A stretch of DNA of 64,000 nucleotides, taken from assembly GCA_024403695.1 (NCBI GenBank), contig JAKSRI010000012.1, positions 1-64,000 of the forward strand. The letters run 5' to 3'. The position numbers were made by a program, and so were the translations under genes. A model generated the notes under the pieces. That model saw nothing but the letters and a program-made list of their open reading frames with translations. It made no database searches and was not told the origin of the DNA. Below are positions 61,981 through 64,000 of this stretch, one piece after another (position 1 is the first letter of the stretch; every line of letters starts with the position of its first letter). The stretch comes from Saccharofermentans sp. (lineage in GTDB: Bacteria > Bacillota > Clostridia > Saccharofermentanales > Saccharofermentanaceae).

Positions 61981-61999
61981 TTTGTAAGGAGTAAGGATT

Positions 62000-62845
62000 A
62001 TGGGAAAGACAATAAAGAAAGATACAATACACGCTAATGGTATAGATATTGGCATATATACAACTGATTTTGAAAATGAATTCATTTCACTGACGGACAT
62101 CGCAAGGTTCAGAAGTACAGATCCAAGAATTACTATTCATAACTGGCTTCGCAGTCGTGATATCGTAGAATTTCTCGGATTATGGGAAGAACTTCATAAT
62201 CCTAATTTTAAACGTATCGATTTCGATACGTTTAAAAAAGATGCAGGTTCTAACGCTTATGTTTTTTCGATTAAAGAATGGACAGAAAATCTTGGCGCTA
62301 TCGGTCTTATTACCAAGTCTGGTCGATACGGTGGTGGCATTTATGCTCACATTGATATCGCTTTTGAGTTTGCTTCATGGATATCACCAGAATTTAAGCT
62401 TTATGTTATTAAGGACTATCAAAGATTAAAACGTGACGAAAACAGTCGTTTGTCCTTATCTTGGAATCTTAATCGTGAAATATCCAAATTGAATTATAGA
62501 GTTCATACAGATGCAATTAAAGAAAACCTCATCCCTCCAGCACTTACTCCACAAAAGATTTCATATACATATGCGAGTGAAGCTGATCTATTGAATACTG
62601 TTCTATTCGGATGTACAGCCAAAGAATGGAGAGAAAAGAATCCAGATAGCACAGGAAACATTAGAGATAACGCTTCAATTTATCAGTTGCTTGTTCTATC
62701 CAATATGGAAAGTTACAACGCAATCCTTATTAAGCAAGGAAAATCACAGGCAGAAAGAATGCAATTACTGCATGAATTAGCAGTACAGCAAATGACCACA
62801 TTAAGCTCTCTTAATGTATCGAATCTACCAGGAATAGAGGAATAA
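62000..62845 (+). CDS. KilA-N domain protein
   Basis: A 281-residue protein with the KilA-N DNA-binding domain in the first about 130 residues. Landmarks are ISLTDIARF, ITIHNWLRSRD, SIKEWTENLGAIGLITKSGRYGGG and HIDIAFEFASWISPEFKLYVI. The rest is helical and may mediate oligomerisation. KilA-N proteins are typical of phages and integrative elements. The gene lies one base upstream of the recombinase start and is surely co-transcribed with it. GGAG lies about 9 nt before ATG. Confidence 0.88.
   Translation: MGKTIKKDTIHANGIDIGIYTTDFENEFISLTDIARFRSTDPRITIHNWLRSRDIVEFLGLWEELHNPNFKRIDFDTFKKDAGSNAYVFSIKEWTENLGAIGLITKSGRYGGGIYAHIDIAFEFASWISPEFKLYVIKDYQRLKRDENSRLSLSWNLNREISKLNYRVHTDAIKENLIPPALTPQKISYTYASEADLLNTVLFGCTAKEWREKNPDSTGNIRDNASIYQLLVLSNMESYNAILIKQGKSQAERMQLLHELAVQQMTTLSSLNVSNLPGIEE
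62206..62237. repeat. 15-bp perfect inverted repeat inside the KilA-N gene
   Basis: TTTTAAACGTATCGA (62206-62220), two T, then its exact reverse complement (62223-62237). It encodes part of NFKRIDFDTFKKD. Confidence 0.8.
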
Positions 62846-62846
62846 T

Positions 62847-64000
62847 ATGATTAAATCCAAAAAGAAATGTTATATCTACACTCGTGTTTCGACTGCTATT
62901 CAGGTTGATGGCTACTCACTTGATGCTCAGAAAGATAAGCTTCGTAAGTTCGCAGAATACCAAGAGATGGAAATTGTTGGTGAATATTCTGATGAAGGTT
63001 TCTCTGGTAAGAACATCAAAGGACGACACGAATTCACAAGAATGCTTAATGATATTGAAAGTGGCAAGGACGATGTAAGTTTCGTCCTTGTTTTCAAATT
63101 GTCCAGATTCGGAAGAAATGCTGCCGACATTCTTAACTCTTTACAGTTAATGCAGGACTATGGCGTAAACCTAGTTTGTGTTGAGGATGGTATTGATAGC
63201 TCAAAGGAATCAGGAAAACTTCTTATTTCGATTCTCGCTGCAGTAGCTGAAATGGAAAGAGAAAACATAAGAGTTCAGACTATGGCGGGTCGTGAACAAA
63301 AGGCTCGCGAAGGAAAATGGAATGGTGGTTTTGCTCCCTACGGCTATAAGCTTGTAGATGGCGAACTTCAGATTGCTGAGGAAGAAGCTGATGTTATAAG
63401 ACTTATATTTGATAGATACATAAATACAAATGACGGCATTGCAGGCGTTGCAAAATATCTTAACAATCATGGATATGAGAAAATTCTAAGACAGAACGGA
63501 ACAATACCTGGTTTTTCATCCGCCTTCATAAAGAAGGTACTAGATAATCCCGTATATATGGGAAAGATTGCCTATGGACGAAGAAAGACTGAGAAGAAGA
63601 CTGGCACTCGTAATGAGACTCATATTGTAGCCCAAAGTGAGTTCCCTATTTATGATGGTATTCATGAGGCGATTATCTCAGAAGAATTATGGAAACTTGC
63701 TCAAGAGAAAAGGTCTAAGAATGCGTTTACTAGAGAGAAGTATATTGATCCTGAGCATGCACACATCTTGTCAGGATTGATAGTCTGTCCTGATTGTGGA
63801 AAGAAACTCTATGGAAATATCGCAAAAGCTCACAGCAAAGATAACAAGACCAGATATTATTACTACTGCAAAAACACCACAGGTCATACAGGGCACAAGT
63901 GCAATTTTAGAGTTAATATTGAACAATCAAAGATTGATTCAGTTGTGGCTAACATCATAAAAGCAATGACCAAAGAAGGATTATTTAAAGATGCCATCCA
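62847..64000 (+). CDS. Large serine recombinase, 3' end beyond the window
   Basis: Partial gene, 384 codons present and open at the right edge. It has an N-terminal resolvase domain: YIYTRVSTAIQ with the catalytic serine (about residue 14), then DEGFSGKNIKGR and VFKLSRFGRNAADIL, and the helix AAVAEMERENIRVQT. Next come the recombinase domain (PYGYKLVDG, AYGRRKTEKKTGT) and a zinc ribbon (CPDCGKKLYGN ... YYYYCKN ... KCNFR). Such enzymes integrate and excise phages and conjugative elements without RecA. The coiled-coil end is expected outside the window. The start has no strong ribosome site of its own (GAGG within the KilA-N stop region), which suggests translational coupling. Confidence 0.92.
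   Translation, partial: MIKSKKKCYIYTRVSTAIQVDGYSLDAQKDKLRKFAEYQEMEIVGEYSDEGFSGKNIKGRHEFTRMLNDIESGKDDVSFVLVFKLSRFGRNAADILNSLQLMQDYGVNLVCVEDGIDSSKESGKLLISILAAVAEMERENIRVQTMAGREQKAREGKWNGGFAPYGYKLVDGELQIAEEEADVIRLIFDRYINTNDGIAGVAKYLNNHGYEKILRQNGTIPGFSSAFIKKVLDNPVYMGKIAYGRRKTEKKTGTRNETHIVAQSEFPIYDGIHEAIISEELWKLAQEKRSKNAFTREKYIDPEHAHILSGLIVCPDCGKKLYGNIAKAHSKDNKTRYYYYCKNTTGHTGHKCNFRVNIEQSKIDSVVANIIKAMTKEGLFKDAI

Noticed and set aside
1..64000. CRISPR array
   Set aside because: No set of regularly spaced 25-40 bp repeats was seen, and no cas gene is present.

Overview
The window looks like chromosomal DNA of a low-GC Gram-positive anaerobe. Lachnospiraceae, in the Butyrivibrio/Pseudobutyrivibrio style, is my best inference. 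The grounds are pyruvate formate-lyase with its activase, L-lactate dehydrogenase, a PaaK-type CoA ligase, FchA/FolD folate enzymes, strong Shine-Dalgarno sites, a surface GH5 glucanase, and a diguanylate cyclase carrying carbohydrate-binding modules. Most genes lie on the minus strand. No database search was possible, so all names rest on motifs and family knowledge.

Layout. 1-3.3 kb: a promoter leaving the left edge, ldh, and a NatAB-like ABC exporter whose permease has an in-frame stop before its last helix. 3.4-7.6 kb: a DacF-like carboxypeptidase behind gyrA. 7.7-8.9 kb: an ECF-type sigma factor and probable anti-sigma factor with an ECF-like promoter. 8.9-15.7 kb: the conserved rpmH-rnpA-yidD-yidC-khpB-mnmE-mnmG-rsmG cluster, without the dnaA that usually faces it. 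15.7-19.3 kb: a cytoplasmic GH16-like/CBM-like/LacI-type sensor/GGDEF fusion and a divergent XRE regulator. 19.4-28.9 kb: tRNA-Thr, a CBS protein, ABC-F, SDR, GH5, PaaK, dCMP deaminase, a flavoprotein and Ddl. 29.1-37.9 kb: a large membrane protein, an EF-G paralogue, a zinc-ribbon coiled-coil protein and three prepilin-like genes. 38-47 kb: an Fe-ADH-like protein without its metal ligands next to ThrH, then a co-directional run NlpC/P60-fchA-folD-RNA methyltransferase-two glycosyltransferases-flippase. 47-58.2 kb: housekeeping genes (DUF1846, a metallo-hydrolase, two HAD phosphatases, pflA, pflB, a class A PBP and an RlmD-type methyltransferase).

The accessory part is 58.2-64 kb. Two 75-76 bp structured repeats in inverted orientation (58250-58324 and 60833-60908) bracket three unrecognised genes whose spacers are themselves repeated. 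To the right lies the start of a mobile element: a consensus-like promoter followed by a LexA/DinR-type box, a small ORF, a coiled-coil HTH protein, a KilA-N protein, and a large serine recombinase that runs off the window.

The points most worth following are the GH16-like/GGDEF fusion with a degenerate GH16 active site, the repeat-bounded three-gene island, the SOS-type control site of the mobile module, the ligand-less Fe-ADH homologue, and the prepilin trio with duplicated leaders.
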